Below, piece after piece: positions 63,944-64,000 of a stretch of DNA of 64,000 nt. A program made the translations under genes and the position numbers. The notes beneath the pieces are model-generated. The model was not told where the DNA came from, did no database searches, and saw nothing but the letters and a program-made list of their open reading frames with translations. How positions within the stretch are numbered: position 1 is the stretch's first letter; each line of letters starts with the position of its first letter. The stretch lies in assembly GCA_932521035.1 (NCBI GenBank), contig OW051497.1, positions 2,046,001 through 2,110,000 on the forward strand, read 5' to 3'. Origin of the DNA: Oscheius dolichura. Lineage: Eukaryota; Nematoda; Chromadorea; Rhabditida; Rhabditidae.

Positions 63944-64000
63944 TGTGATTGAGACCGTGAATACTCAAAAAGGAAGAGAACTGAAAGGAAATCTGATATT

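Noticed and set aside
1-64000. CRISPR arrays, bacterial operons, phage or viral genes
   Set aside because: No direct-repeat/spacer structure, no ribosome-binding-site-led operons, no virus-like proteins; the intron-rich gene structure and gene families are nematode.

Overview
The window looks like nematode nuclear DNA, most likely rhabditid and close to the Caenorhabditis/Oscheius/Pristionchus style. Genes are short and lie on both strands. They are cut by many 35-60 nt introns ending in TTTCAG or TTTTAG, and several start codons sit a few bases after such an acceptor, as expected for spliced-leader trans-splicing. The content is typical of nematodes: SRE-type chemoreceptor, F-box/FTH proteins, a galectin, a secreted serine-protease array and a large tandem array of seven-transmembrane receptors. 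Two tRNA genes (Pro-AGG, Gly-TCC) are present. No prokaryotic or viral gene system was seen. All gene models below were spliced by eye, so exon ends are approximate unless stated.

Layout: 1-1016 is the 3' part of a tandem-repeat galectin. Its last exon starts a 2.6 kb repeat (823-3410) that recurs inverted 48 kb away at 51035-53078. At 4400-6904 (-) is a broken dipeptidyl-peptidase-IV relative. From 7.8 to 13.5 kb lie an SRE chemoreceptor, a Pro/Gln-rich protein and several very small spliced genes. A Ty3/gypsy pol remnant lies at about 14 kb. An F-box gene with an upstream paralogue fragment lies at 15.7-17.1 kb, and an unrecognised minus-strand gene pair at 17.6-20.9 kb.

The centre (21.4-48.8 kb) is a receptor array: seven plus-strand genes (21.4-34.3 kb), three intact minus-strand genes (35.8-44.7 kb), and at least five relics. 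All share a five-block plan, an HWKTV motif after TM3, an ICL3 Y-K/R-R-M...H-x-x-Q signature and a W-A-L-R motif in TM7. Inside the array sit a SUMO-like gene that has lost its diglycine end, the two tRNAs, a satellite region with a 26-nt tandem repeat and two fold-back hairpins, and unrecognised spliced genes.

The right side (49.6-59.7 kb) is a secreted chymotrypsin-fold protease array. Two copies have an intact triad, one full-length copy has lost His57 and Ser195, and there are two broken copies and an F-box/FTH fragment. The right end has a small spliced gene, a CMGC kinase related to SRPK/CLK, and the 3' end of another gene running out of the window.

The strongest candidates for something new are the receptor family with its repeated promoter block, the SUMO-like protein with a SUMO-interaction-type tail, the dead protease, and the paired hairpins that keep their stems while changing sequence.
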